Assembly: GCA_037189585.1 (NCBI GenBank)
Contig: JBBCJA010000013.1
Coordinates: forward strand, 248,001 to 312,000
Source of the DNA: JAEXNA01 sp037189585
GTDB lineage: Bacteria > Vulcanimicrobiota > Xenobia > Xenobiales > JADMJV01
Direction: 5' to 3'
DNA length: 64,000 bases
Positions within the stretch are counted from its first letter, which is position 1, and each line of letters begins with the position of its first letter. Positions 1 through 8,689 of the stretch are shown here, piece by piece. The notes beneath the pieces are model-generated. The model worked only from the letters and a program-made list of their open reading frames with translations. It had not been told where the DNA came from and made no database searches. Both the position numbers and the translations under genes were made by a program.

Positions 1-1293
1 GAGGGTGAGCCGGAGCCTGCGGTTCGAGCCGATTCTCAGCTCTCGGAAGCGATCTTCTTATTGCGACACAACTACGTTCAACGGCTGGAGGAGAGACCGC
101 TTTTGGAGAGCGCTGTGAGCGCCCTTCGCTCCGAGGCAATACGACGCGGCATAGGCGAGGTTCGATTGCCGACCTGGACTGCTCTACCCAAGCAGCCGGG
201 GGATGAGGGGTTAGCCCGAGTCGAAAACTATCTGGTCCAAGTTTCCTCCCTGGATCCGGCCAAGCTGCCACGAGAACAAGCTGTCTACATCGCCATCTCG
301 GGCCTGCTCGAGGCCCTGGCCGACCCTTACACTTTCGTGATGGATCCTAAGGCCTACACGAAGTTTCAGGAGTCCCTTCACACTCACGTCTACGGCGGAG
401 CGGGGTTGGAGCTCGAGTGGACCAAGGGCGCCTATGTCGTCTTCGAAGTTGCCCCAAACTCACCGGCGGGGGCGGCTAAGATTATGGCCGGAGATCGGCT
501 TCTCGAGGTCGACGGGATCGAACTTGCCCCTCCCGGCAAACCGGCTGTCACCTTACACCAGGCGCGCGCCCTTTTAGTGGGAGAGGTCGGAGCCAGGATC
601 AACGCCCGTTTGCAACGAGCTGGAGCGCCCTACCAGCGTACCTTGACCTTGGCCAAGTACGAGTCTCGTTCGGTGCTCGGGCGGATGATTGGAGACACCG
701 CCTATGGAGAACCGAGGGTCGGGTGGATCGTGGTCAATAGCTTGGGAGAGGAGAGCGGCAGGGAGATGGTCGAGACAGTGGCCCTTCTTGCCAAAAAGGG
801 AGCCCAAGGTTACGTTATCGACCTCAGAGACAATGTTGGTGGCTATCTTAACGCCGCTGTCGAGATCGCCTCATTCTGGCTCCCCTCCGGCCTACCGGTG
901 GTCACCGTCAAGGGGCGGGAGGCAAACCGCTCCAAGTACACCATTGGGGCCCACCGGAACAACTCCTCGATGGTGGTTTTAGTCAACGGTCGGACCGCGA
1001 GTTCGGCGGAGATTCTCGCCGCGAGTTTCCGGGAACACGGTCGAGCTTACATTTTGGGCGACCGGACTTTTGGCAAGGGGAGTGTTCAGACGCTGTACGA
1101 CTTTCTTGACGGTGGCGGGTTCAAAATGACCACCGCGACCTACCTGACCCCCTCAGGGAAAACTTTGGAGGGTCGCGGGCTAACCCCCGACCATGCTGTC
1201 GATGTCGGCCAGGGGCGAGATGAAGCTTTGATTCAGCAAGATGTCTTGCAACTTTGTAGGGAGCTATGGAGAAAAGACCCGACCGATCCTTAG
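1..1293 (+). CDS. S41 family C-terminal processing peptidase (CtpA-like), 5' end outside window
   Basis: The reading frame is open from base 1, so the N-terminus lies upstream; 430 residues are visible. The first visible residues (SEAIFLLRHNYVQ) match the helical region that precedes the PDZ domain in carboxyl-terminal processing proteases. A PDZ domain follows at about residues 110-220 (YGGAGLELEW, VAPNSPAGAAKIMAGDRLLEVDG). The catalytic core then shows the Ser region TASSAEI and the Lys region GKGSVQ, which form the Ser-Lys dyad of family S41. Such enzymes cut exported proteins near their C-terminus on the outer face of the inner membrane. A signal peptide is expected in the missing part. 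The 3' end overlaps uvrC by 28 bp. A second S41 gene lies at 22337-23584. Family assignment is firm; substrate unknown. Confidence 0.92.
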   Translation, partial: EGEPEPAVRADSQLSEAIFLLRHNYVQRLEERPLLESAVSALRSEAIRRGIGEVRLPTWTALPKQPGDEGLARVENYLVQVSSLDPAKLPREQAVYIAISGLLEALADPYTFVMDPKAYTKFQESLHTHVYGGAGLELEWTKGAYVVFEVAPNSPAGAAKIMAGDRLLEVDGIELAPPGKPAVTLHQARALLVGEVGARINARLQRAGAPYQRTLTLAKYESRSVLGRMIGDTAYGEPRVGWIVVNSLGEESGREMVETVALLAKKGAQGYVIDLRDNVGGYLNAAVEIASFWLPSGLPVVTVKGREANRSKYTIGAHRNNSSMVVLVNGRTASSAEILAASFREHGRAYILGDRTFGKGSVQTLYDFLDGGGFKMTTATYLTPSGKTLEGRGLTPDHAVDVGQGRDEALIQQDVLQLCRELWRKDPTDP

Positions 1294-3158
1294 ATTCACC
1301 GGAGCTTCTCGGTTACGGATGGGGAGATGGAGCGAACCGCTCCGCCCATCTAGCTGAGAAGCTCGCGCAACTGCCCGATTCTCCCGGAGTCTACCTGCAC
1401 AAGGACAAGGCCGGCCGGGTGCTCTACGTGGGAAAGGCCCGCGGCCTGCGCTCTCGCGTTCGTTCTTATTTTCACCAAGGGGCCACCCATTCACCTCGAA
1501 TCGCCTGGATGGTCTCGAGGGTTCACGACATCGAGGTCTTTCTGGTCGGAACGAATCTCGAAGCTTTGATCCTCGAGTGCAACCTGATCAAAAAGTACCG
1601 GCCTTATTTCAACGTCAAGTATCGTGACGATAAGCGCTACCCGCTGCTCGAGATCACCACCTCGGAGGCGTTCCCGAAGATCCGCGTGGTTCGCCAGGCG
1701 CGTAACCTGAAGAATCGCTACTTCGGACCTTACCCGGACGCGGGCGCCATGCGACGAACTTTAAAAGTGATCCAAAAAGTCTTTCAGGTCAGAACCTGCA
1801 AGATCGACATGGGGAAAGTGGCTGAACGTCCCTGTCTCGACTATCACATCGAATTGTGCACCGCTCCCTGCACTCGTTACGTCGACGAGACAACCTACCG
1901 AGAGCAGATCGATGCCGCCGTCGATTTTCTGGAAGGACGTTCGGAACGTCTGATCGCTCGTTTGCAAGAGGATATGCGGCGCCACGCCGGGGCTCTGAAC
2001 TTCGAGCGCTGTGCTCGTCTGCGGGATACTCTAGCCGACGTCGCCAGGATTGTGGAGAAGCAGAGTGTGGTTTCGAGCAACCCCAGGGAGAACGAAGATT
2101 ACATCGGGCTGGCTTCGCGCCGGGATACGGTGGCGGTGCACCTTCTGATGGTTCGCTCCGGAAAGTTGATCGAGCAGAAGAGCTTTTTTCTCGACTCTCA
2201 CGGCGGAGCCGAGGAGGCCGAGCAGATGGCGGGATTTCTCAAGGAGCACTACGGAAATCCGGTGGCACTTCCGCGGCGGCTGGTGGTTTCGGTCTTACCT
2301 GAGGAGACCGAGGTCTTGGAGGATTGGCTGTCGGAGAAAGCCGGACATCGAGTGGAGATCCGTTTAGCCCAACGAGGCGAGAAGAAAAAGCTCCTCGATC
2401 TTTGCCTTAAGAACGCGCGCCAGGCTTTAGAGATGGAGACGGTCATGCCGTCCCGATACGAGTCGCGTCGGGAGGGGCTCGCGGAGCTTCAGGAGGTCCT
2501 GGAGCTGGAGGGGCCTCCCTGGCGGATCGAGTGTGTCGATATCTCCAATACCCAGGGAAAAGAGGCGGTCGGCTCCCTGGTGGTGTTCGAACAAGGGTTG
2601 CCGAAAAAGTCCGAGTATCGCAAGTTTCGCATCACCTCGGGTGACACTCCCGACGACTTTCGCATGATGCACGAGGTGCTGACTCGTCGCTTTCGCGACG
2701 GGGGTCAGGGAGAACGGTACGAGTCTCTTCCCGATCTCTTGATCGTCGACGGGGGGAAAGGTCAGCTCAGCTCGGCCTGTCGTGCTTTGGACGAGATGGA
2801 TGTCCGGGGTAAGTTTCCCGTTTTGGGTTTGGCCAAGCAACATGAATGGCTTTTCGCTCCGGGACGAGCCGAACCGATCATCTTACCGGCCGGTTCCAAG
2901 GGACTCTCTCTGGTCACCCACCTGCGCGACGAGGCCCACCGCTTTGCCATCACTTATCATCGGGGTTTGCGAGGCAGGGCCAGCAAACGCTCCCGCCTCG
3001 ACGACGCTCCCGGAGTCGGTCCGGCCAAGAAAAAGCGTCTCCTAACTCACTTTGGGACTCTGAAACGGTTGATGGCGGCCTCGGTGGAGGAGATCGCCTC
3101 GGTGGAAGGCTTCGGTTCTGCTTCGGCCCAGCGGCTTCACGCCTACCTCCACGGATAA
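1266..3158 (+). CDS. uvrC: UvrABC excision nuclease subunit C
   Basis: 630 aa, usual UvrC length. UvrC makes both incisions in nucleotide excision repair after UvrA/UvrB find the lesion. The GIY-YIG nuclease domain is at about residues 37-115 (GVYLH, then VLYVGKA), followed by the Cys-containing middle region (TCKIDMG, RPCLDYHIELCTAPC). A UVR (UvrB-interacting) segment lies near residue 205. The RNase H-like second nuclease has its first acidic motif in IECVDISNTQG and a later IVDGGKGQ. The tandem helix-hairpin-helix tail (DAPGVGPAKKKRLL, VEGFGSASAQRL) ends the protein. The ATG at 1266 is the only in-frame ATG ahead of the nuclease domain; it lies inside the end of the upstream peptidase gene, so the two are probably co-transcribed. 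It gives about 30 extra N-terminal residues compared with most homologues. Confidence 0.97.
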   Translation: MEKRPDRSLDSPELLGYGWGDGANRSAHLAEKLAQLPDSPGVYLHKDKAGRVLYVGKARGLRSRVRSYFHQGATHSPRIAWMVSRVHDIEVFLVGTNLEALILECNLIKKYRPYFNVKYRDDKRYPLLEITTSEAFPKIRVVRQARNLKNRYFGPYPDAGAMRRTLKVIQKVFQVRTCKIDMGKVAERPCLDYHIELCTAPCTRYVDETTYREQIDAAVDFLEGRSERLIARLQEDMRRHAGALNFERCARLRDTLADVARIVEKQSVVSSNPRENEDYIGLASRRDTVAVHLLMVRSGKLIEQKSFFLDSHGGAEEAEQMAGFLKEHYGNPVALPRRLVVSVLPEETEVLEDWLSEKAGHRVEIRLAQRGEKKKLLDLCLKNARQALEMETVMPSRYESRREGLAELQEVLELEGPPWRIECVDISNTQGKEAVGSLVVFEQGLPKKSEYRKFRITSGDTPDDFRMMHEVLTRRFRDGGQGERYESLPDLLIVDGGKGQLSSACRALDEMDVRGKFPVLGLAKQHEWLFAPGRAEPIILPAGSKGLSLVTHLRDEAHRFAITYHRGLRGRASKRSRLDDAPGVGPAKKKRLLTHFGTLKRLMAASVEEIASVEGFGSASAQRLHAYLHG

Positions 3159-3201
3159 TCGATAGGGATTCCGATCCGGCGACGGGAACCGGACAGCAGC
3201 C

Positions 3202-3930
3202 ATGGACATCTCCGCTTATGCCAGGATATTCGAGATCGAGGAAACCCTGTGGTGGTATCGAGGACGCCGCCGCATATGCTTCGGCTTACTGGATCGCTAT
3301 CTGGGCGGCCGGAATGACCTCGATATTCTCGATGTGGGGTGCGGAACTGGTTACAATTTGACACTGCTTTCCCGCTACGGTCGGGCCCAAGGGGTCGACA
3401 TGTCGAGAGAGGCTCTGGAGTTTTGTCGCCGGCGTGGAGTGGAGCAGGTGACTCTTCATGAAGCCGACGTGCTGCCTTTCCCCGACGCTTCCTTCGACCT
3501 GGTCACCGCTTTTGACGTGCTCGAGCACATCGAGGATGATCGGGGCGCTTTGCTCGAGTTCGGCCGGGTCTTGAGACCCGGAGGATACCTTCTCATCTAT
3601 ACTCCGGCCTTACCCTGGTTGTACAACGAGCACGACCGCATCGTGCATCACAAAAGGCGGTACCGGCGCGCGGAGCTAGAGCAGAAGCTTCACCAAGCCG
3701 GATATCGGATTGAACACCTTTCCTACGTCAACTTCTTGGTCTTGCCCCTGGTGCTGCTGGCCCGGGCTCTGGCCAAGCTTCGCTCCGGGCCCCATCATCA
3801 AGAGATGGAAGTCCCTCACCCCGTGGTGAACAGTTTAGTGACGGGTCTTTGTTACGCTGAAGTTCCCCTGGTCCGGAGAGACCTTCTCCCTCTCGGGATG
3901 ACGCTGGTGACCCTGGTTAGGAAGGTCTAG
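3202..3930 (+). CDS. class I SAM-dependent methyltransferase
   Basis: 242 aa. Motif I of the Rossmann-like methyltransferase fold is clear (LDVGCGTGYN, about residues 40-49), with the acidic ribose-binding residue in GVDMSREAL and motif IV in FDLVTAFDVLEHIED, followed by the usual RVLRPGGYLLIY strand. The acceptor cannot be named. The Met11-type shape with a His-rich segment (HDRIVHHKRRYRRAEL) is common among methyltransferases in polysaccharide and lipid clusters, and the gene sits beside two more methyltransferases and a glycosyltransferase. Its TAG stop shares a palindromic CTAG with the stop of the convergent gene at 3927-4679. Confidence 0.88.
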   Translation: MDISAYARIFEIEETLWWYRGRRRICFGLLDRYLGGRNDLDILDVGCGTGYNLTLLSRYGRAQGVDMSREALEFCRRRGVEQVTLHEADVLPFPDASFDLVTAFDVLEHIEDDRGALLEFGRVLRPGGYLLIYTPALPWLYNEHDRIVHHKRRYRRAELEQKLHQAGYRIEHLSYVNFLVLPLVLLARALAKLRSGPHHQEMEVPHPVVNSLVTGLCYAEVPLVRRDLLPLGMTLVTLVRKV

Positions 3931-4679
3931 CGTTTCCTCCAGCGAGCGACGACGTAGAGGGTGAAGAGGCGAATTCCAAACCTGTCGGTGAAATTCTCCA
4001 ACCAGAACATGAGCGGACTGTAGTACTTTTTCGTCCACAGCGGGAGACGAAAGATCATTGAGTTGAGGACCAAGAGATAAGCGAAGCTTCCCCGGAAAGT
4101 TGTTTCCATTGAGGAGAAACGGTCCTGAAACGCTTCTTGGAGAGCGTCGATATCGATGGCTTGCTCGTTGTCCTCAAAGAGAGGGTCGCGGGCATACCAC
4201 CACTGGCGGGGCTTCTCTAGAATGGAATGAGCGTGAGGCTCGACAAAGCAAAAAAAACCACCGGGTTTTAGTAGGCGCAGTATCTCTTCCATGGTCTCAT
4301 CGAGATAAGGAGGCATGTGATGGAGAGCGCCACAGGCCACGATGATATCGAAGGATTCTGACGGCAGACCGTTGTCCAGGATGGAACGAGCCAAGCCCTC
4401 ACATCCCCAACGTTCGGTGTAGGCCTCGATCTGACTCGGAGAGATGTCGAGTCCCGTGACGTCCGCGCCCTGCTCGAGAAGATATCGTGTGGCGTCGCCG
4501 TAGCCGCACATGGCGTCAAGAACACGCTTGCCGTGAAGGTCGACGCCCTCGAACATGGCTTGGTGAAAGAAGCGATCACGATATTTGGTGCTCCACTCGT
4601 CGGAGTAGTGCTGATTATAAGCTTCAGCGATTTCATCGTAGTGTCGCTGCTGCTTGGACTCGGTGCTGGAGATAGCCAT
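3927..4679 (-). CDS. class I SAM-dependent methyltransferase
   Basis: 250 aa from ATG 4679 (MAISSTESKQQRHYDEIAEA). The frame stays open 68 codons further upstream, but that part is Arg-rich and unlike the family, so 4679 is preferred. SAM motif I reads LDAMCGYGDATRYL, followed by VTGLDISPSQIEAY and the motif IV region DIIVACGALHHMP. The C-terminal third (about residues 170-250) contains a hydrophobic, aromatic segment (SFAYLLVLNSMIFRL) that may lie against the membrane. Substrate unknown; the neighbours (membrane protein, second methyltransferase, GT2 enzyme) point to glycan or lipid modification. The stop overlaps that of the convergent gene. Confidence 0.87.
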   Translation of the reverse strand: MAISSTESKQQRHYDEIAEAYNQHYSDEWSTKYRDRFFHQAMFEGVDLHGKRVLDAMCGYGDATRYLLEQGADVTGLDISPSQIEAYTERWGCEGLARSILDNGLPSESFDIIVACGALHHMPPYLDETMEEILRLLKPGGFFCFVEPHAHSILEKPRQWWYARDPLFEDNEQAIDIDALQEAFQDRFSSMETTFRGSFAYLLVLNSMIFRLPLWTKKYYSPLMFWLENFTDRFGIRLFTLYVVARWRKR

Positions 4680-4743
4680 GGAATTGGCTGTTTGGCGACC
4701 CCTAGTCCCCGCTCCTTCCTCGACCCGTCGTGCCCGTGCGTGC

Positions 4744-6648
4744 TTACAATTCTCGCAAAACCTTGCGCGCGGCTTCGAGATTGGGGTCCCCCCAGAGCGC
4801 GCGTTTGGCGTGGTAGCGTGCTCGTAAGCGCTCCAAGTCTCCCAGAACTCCCCCCCGCGTTTTTCCCATGGCCAGGAAAGCAAGACTTCGATTGAGTTGA
4901 GCCTGAGGGTTGGAGGGAGAGAGCTCGACCGCTTCTTCGGTGGCTAGCAGCATCCCGGTGAGATTTCCGGATTTTGCGTAGCAGCCTCCCAATTGCATCC
5001 AGGCCGGCGTCCAGTTGGGAGAAAGCTCGGTGGAGCGAATGGCGTTCTTGGTGGCTTCTCCCAGTTCTCCTTTTTCCAACAAGAGCCGGCTCAAGAATAG
5101 GTGACCCAAGGCGCTAGGATGGTGGCCTAGGAGCGTTCGGAGCTCGGCTTCGGCTGCCACCGGATCGAGCCAACCCTGAGCCGCCCAGGGCCGGACCGCG
5201 GTCAGCCCGCTGTTTGGGGCGCCTTTGACGAAAAGCAGTCCGGTGTCGTCCCAGGCTTGGAGCTTCCAGTCCGGAGCCGCTGCGAGGAATTCGACTAGGA
5301 GCAGCGTCGCGTCGTTTTCGGTGGGAAAGTGAAGAAGCGCTGAGGTGACGTTGTACCGGGCCAGTAGTTCCAGCCGGCGGGGAGTGGGATTGAGGATGGC
5401 TTCGAAGTCGAGGACGAGTTGTTCCTGGTACAGCGCGCTCATCCCATGGATGAAAGGCGCAATCCCCTCGAAGACCAGGAAGTTCCCGAACTCGAAGGAG
5501 TTGAGCACTTGACCCTCTTTCGGAATCAGGCGAGCGAGCTCTCGGGGGACTCCCTCGACCCGATCGAGGCCGCGCAGATTTCTTCCATGGAAAGTGGAAA
5601 GGAGTAGCCCCGCCAGAAAGAGCGCCACTAACCGTTGGGTCCACCCTCCCCGAGGGAGGGAGGGGAAGTATGGAGCGACCAGAGGACAGACGATCGGCAG
5701 TAGCTCGGCCATGCTGCGAAACGAGTTCCAACCGGCTATGGTGAAAGCGAGCGAGGTGACTCCGAAGGCCCAAGGGGGCAGAGAGGACCGGCGGACCAGG
5801 CGATGGAGTGTGAAGCCCGCGACCAGTATAAGGACCAGGTAGAAAGGGCCGAGGTGGGTCAGCCTCTGTTCCCAGCTGGGAACCCCCCACTCCACGACGC
5901 CCCGCATGGCTTGAGTGTTGGAGAAGGTGTCGCGATAGAAGGCCGGTTGAGAAAGGATGTTGGGGCGTAGCATGCTTGCCAGTACGGCCAGTCCACTAAG
6001 GACCAGGCGCTGTCGTATCGGCCTACGTCCAAAGACAAGCCAGCCTCCGAGTACCAGATAGCCGGCCAGGATACCCTGATGAATGTTGCTCCAAAGGCCA
6101 AAGAGTACGGCCAAGGCTAGCGCTCCTTGGCGTGTAAGACCTCCTCGCTCCAGCCAAATGAGCAGTAGACTCAGGGTGGCCAAGGCTAGGGTGGTAAAGA
6201 GGTAGAGACGCATCTCGAAGCGGCCGCGAATCGTCCAAAGAGCCAAAGTGGCCCAGGCTCCGGCCCAAAAGGGTGAGAGCCCGCCGAGCCGGTTCCCGAG
6301 ATAAACCAGACCGGTGGAAAGGGTCAGGAGGGCACTCTTAAGCATGACCAAACCAAGCATTCCGAAGGCGCCATAGACAGCGTAGCAGAGAAAATTTCCA
6401 AGCCACGCTGTGTCGGCATAGTTCCCTAACCCTAGGTCCGAGGTAGTGCCGAGAAAACTCTGTCCTACAGGAATTTCCCCCGAGGTGACGATCTCGCGCC
6501 CCATCGCCAGGTAGAACCAGAAATCATAGCCGGCGAGTGGGGTTAGGGTCCAGAGGAAGAGTATCGCGAGCCATCCCAGAACGAAGAGCCTTTCGGTAGA
6601 ACTTATGGAGAGTTTCGCTCCTGTTAGACTGTCAGAACTTGACCACAT
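4744..6648 (-). CDS. multi-spanning membrane protein with C-terminal TPR-like repeats (possible GT-C glycosyltransferase)
   Basis: About 634 aa from ATG 6648, which lies 13 bp after the stop of the upstream gene; an in-frame extension to 6753 would overlap that gene. The N-terminal two thirds hold roughly ten hydrophobic helices. The first loop (AGYDFWFYLAMGREIVTSGE, then a W-containing AWLGNFLCYAVYG) resembles the first extracytoplasmic loop of unannotated GT-C-like membrane proteins, where an acidic residue in that loop is catalytic. Residues from about 500 form helical repeats of TPR type (LGHLFLSRLLLEKGELGEA, PAWMQLGGCYAKSGN, NPQAQLNRSLAFLAMGKT). It probably forms an operon with the methyltransferase at 6662-7636. 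A role in surface glycan transfer is inference. Confidence 0.75.
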   Translation of the reverse strand: MWSSSDSLTGAKLSISSTERLFVLGWLAILFLWTLTPLAGYDFWFYLAMGREIVTSGEIPVGQSFLGTTSDLGLGNYADTAWLGNFLCYAVYGAFGMLGLVMLKSALLTLSTGLVYLGNRLGGLSPFWAGAWATLALWTIRGRFEMRLYLFTTLALATLSLLLIWLERGGLTRQGALALAVLFGLWSNIHQGILAGYLVLGGWLVFGRRPIRQRLVLSGLAVLASMLRPNILSQPAFYRDTFSNTQAMRGVVEWGVPSWEQRLTHLGPFYLVLILVAGFTLHRLVRRSSLPPWAFGVTSLAFTIAGWNSFRSMAELLPIVCPLVAPYFPSLPRGGWTQRLVALFLAGLLLSTFHGRNLRGLDRVEGVPRELARLIPKEGQVLNSFEFGNFLVFEGIAPFIHGMSALYQEQLVLDFEAILNPTPRRLELLARYNVTSALLHFPTENDATLLLVEFLAAAPDWKLQAWDDTGLLFVKGAPNSGLTAVRPWAAQGWLDPVAAEAELRTLLGHHPSALGHLFLSRLLLEKGELGEATKNAIRSTELSPNWTPAWMQLGGCYAKSGNLTGMLLATEEAVELSPSNPQAQLNRSLAFLAMGKTRGGVLGDLERLRARYHAKRALWGDPNLEAARKVLREL

Positions 6649-6661
6649 GGAGAGGGGGCCG

Positions 6662-7636
6662 CTAGCCTCCGGGTTTGCGGGCGAATCCCCGCCAAGAGTT
6701 ACGATTGTGCCAGCCGACCACGACCTCCTCGAGGCCCGCGAACCAGTTCTCAAACTCTTCTCGCCGAAGATAGAAGGCGACGCTCGGATGGAGTTGATCG
6801 TAGACGATGGTTTCGACCTCGGCCAAGGGTAGATTGGCGATATAGAGTAGGTAATCCTGATAGAAGAGCTTTCGATGAGGAAAGCTTCGATTCCAGGGTC
6901 GATAGATTCCGTGAATGAGAGCTCCTAGAAATCCGGAGAGAAGCCAGGACATGACCTTGAGAATTGGACGAGGGAGATGACTGGTGATGCGCTCGCGAAG
7001 CGGATTGACCAATCGGACGATCCACTCGTTGTTTTCGTATCCATAGACCCAGGCGGAAAGGTGCCCACTCGGTCTGATCGTTTCCAGGATGCTGGTGAAT
7101 CCCGCCCGTGGCTGAGGCAGATGATGCAAAACCCCTACCGAATAAGCGTAGTCGAAAACTCCAGGCCGGAACGGGAGGCGCAGCAGATCGCCCCGGACGA
7201 TGGCGACGTTCTCGAGATTTCGGGTAGCCTCACGGGCGACGTAGACCGATTCCCCCAGATCGACACCGACCACGAGTTTGGGACCCATCTCGGCGGAGAC
7301 TCGAAGATGGCGGCCTTTACCACAGCCGGCATCGAGAATGACCTTATCTCTGAAGAAGTCGGGCTCCACGGGGGAAAGCCAATCCAAGAACTGTTGCCGG
7401 TACTCGGGGCGCCATTGGTCGTAGCGTTTCCACTGCTCGGCGAACTGACCCGCGACCTGGATGGCCAGATGATCTCCATCGGAGGGGAGAAGGCTAGGAA
7501 TACCTTGAGTTACGGGAAAGATTCGCCCGCACCCTCGGCAATGAATCTCTCCACATTCGAGCTCTTCCTCAAAGTCACCATCGATCTCACCTCGGCAATC
7601 CGGGCAGGCTAAAAGAGGAAGAAGATCCTTTTTCAT
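6662..7636 (-). CDS. SAM-dependent methyltransferase with N-terminal zinc-ribbon (Trm112-like) domain
   Basis: 324 aa from ATG 7636 (MKKDLLPLLACPDC). Residues 1-45 form a Trm112p-like zinc ribbon (LLACPDCRGEI ... HCRGCGRIFPVTQGIP). The methyltransferase core follows with motif I ILDAGCGKGRHLRV, the acidic VVGVDLGES, and motif IV YAYSVGVLHHLPQPRAG. The C-terminal part has an amphipathic or membrane-proximal region (SWLLSGFLGALIHGIY). This architecture is common in methyltransferases of cell-surface polysaccharide loci. It is divergent from the GT2 gene that starts at 7719, with an 82-bp gap that must contain both promoters. It is followed 13 bp later by the membrane protein gene. Confidence 0.88.
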   Translation of the reverse strand: MKKDLLPLLACPDCRGEIDGDFEEELECGEIHCRGCGRIFPVTQGIPSLLPSDGDHLAIQVAGQFAEQWKRYDQWRPEYRQQFLDWLSPVEPDFFRDKVILDAGCGKGRHLRVSAEMGPKLVVGVDLGESVYVAREATRNLENVAIVRGDLLRLPFRPGVFDYAYSVGVLHHLPQPRAGFTSILETIRPSGHLSAWVYGYENNEWIVRLVNPLRERITSHLPRPILKVMSWLLSGFLGALIHGIYRPWNRSFPHRKLFYQDYLLYIANLPLAEVETIVYDQLHPSVAFYLRREEFENWFAGLEEVVVGWHNRNSWRGFARKPGG

Positions 7637-7718
7637 GGGACGACCCTTCTCGTCGTGGAAGGCTTTCCCTCGAGGCACGGTGCCAGGATTTTACTCTGCT
7701 CCGTGGGAAAACGGTGGC

Positions 7719-8681
7719 ATGCAAACGCCAAAGGTCTCGCTAGTCGTTCCGGTCTACAACGAGGAAGAGAATCTCCCGCTCCTGTACCAGAATGTGGTTG
7801 GGTCCCTGGATCCTCTCGAGATCAAATGGGAGATGATTCTTGTCGATGACGGCAGTACGGATGGTAGTCTGCGATGCGCTCGACAGCTCGCAGAGTCAGA
7901 CTCGAGACTGTGCGTACTTGAACTGCGCCGAAATTTCGGACAGACCGCGGCCATGGCGGCCGGCTTCGATCAAGCACGGGCCGAGTTTATTGTCACACTC
8001 GACGCGGACCTACAGAACGACCCCGGCGATATTCCACGCCTGCTGGCGGAAGCGGCCGATGGCTACGACGTGGTCAGCGGCTGGCGAAAGGATCGACAGG
8101 ACGATTTTCTGTCCAGGAGCCTCCCCTCGAAGATCGCCAATCAGGTCATCTCCACGGTGACCGGAGTGCATCTTCATGACTACGGTTGCACCCTCAAGGT
8201 TTACCGGCGCGAGGCTATTGAAGGTTTGAAGCTGTATGGCGAGATGCACCGCTTCCTTCCGGCGCTGGTCGCTCAGCGAGGTGCTCGAATTCTGGAGGTT
8301 CCGGTACGCCATCACGCGAGACGTTTCGGGGTCTCCAAGTACGGTATCGGAAGAACTTTCAAGGTCGTGTTGGATCTTTTGACGGTCAAGTTCTTAAGTA
8401 GCTATTCGACCAAGCCTATCTATCTTTTTGGGGGGGCGGGACTAGGCTTATTCGCAGGCGGTTTCTCGCTGGTCTTGCTGATGCTGTGGATGAAGTTCGT
8501 TCATGGTGTCTCCATGATTCTGACTCCCTTGCCCACTCTGTCGGCGATGCTGGTGATTCTCGGGATGCAGTCCGTTATGCTAGGGCTGCTGGCCGAACTT
8601 GTGATCAGGACCTATCACGAGTCGCAAGACAAGAAGATCTATCTGGTTCGAAACCGCTTCGCTCGCGACGAGAACAAGTAG
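7719..8681 (+). CDS. GT2 family polyprenyl-phosphate glycosyltransferase (GtrB/DPM1-like)
   Basis: 320 aa from ATG 7719 (MQTPKVSLVVPVYNEEENL). The GT-A catalytic domain has the nucleotide-sugar strand ILVDDGSTDGS, the RNFGQTAAMAAGFDQA segment typical of dolichol-phosphate mannose synthase-like enzymes, and the metal-binding LDADLQNDP. The acceptor region YGCTLKVYRREAIEGL and basic helix ARRFGVSKYGIGRTFKVVLD are also typical. Two C-terminal transmembrane helices follow (about residues 235-260 and 268-295), as in GtrB and ArnC. The expected reaction is transfer of a sugar from an NDP-sugar to polyprenyl phosphate on the cytoplasmic face. It is 8 bp upstream of asnB and probably co-transcribed. 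Confidence 0.93.
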   Translation: MQTPKVSLVVPVYNEEENLPLLYQNVVGSLDPLEIKWEMILVDDGSTDGSLRCARQLAESDSRLCVLELRRNFGQTAAMAAGFDQARAEFIVTLDADLQNDPGDIPRLLAEAADGYDVVSGWRKDRQDDFLSRSLPSKIANQVISTVTGVHLHDYGCTLKVYRREAIEGLKLYGEMHRFLPALVAQRGARILEVPVRHHARRFGVSKYGIGRTFKVVLDLLTVKFLSSYSTKPIYLFGGAGLGLFAGGFSLVLLMLWMKFVHGVSMILTPLPTLSAMLVILGMQSVMLGLLAELVIRTYHESQDKKIYLVRNRFARDENK

Positions 8682-8689
8682 AGGTCGAT

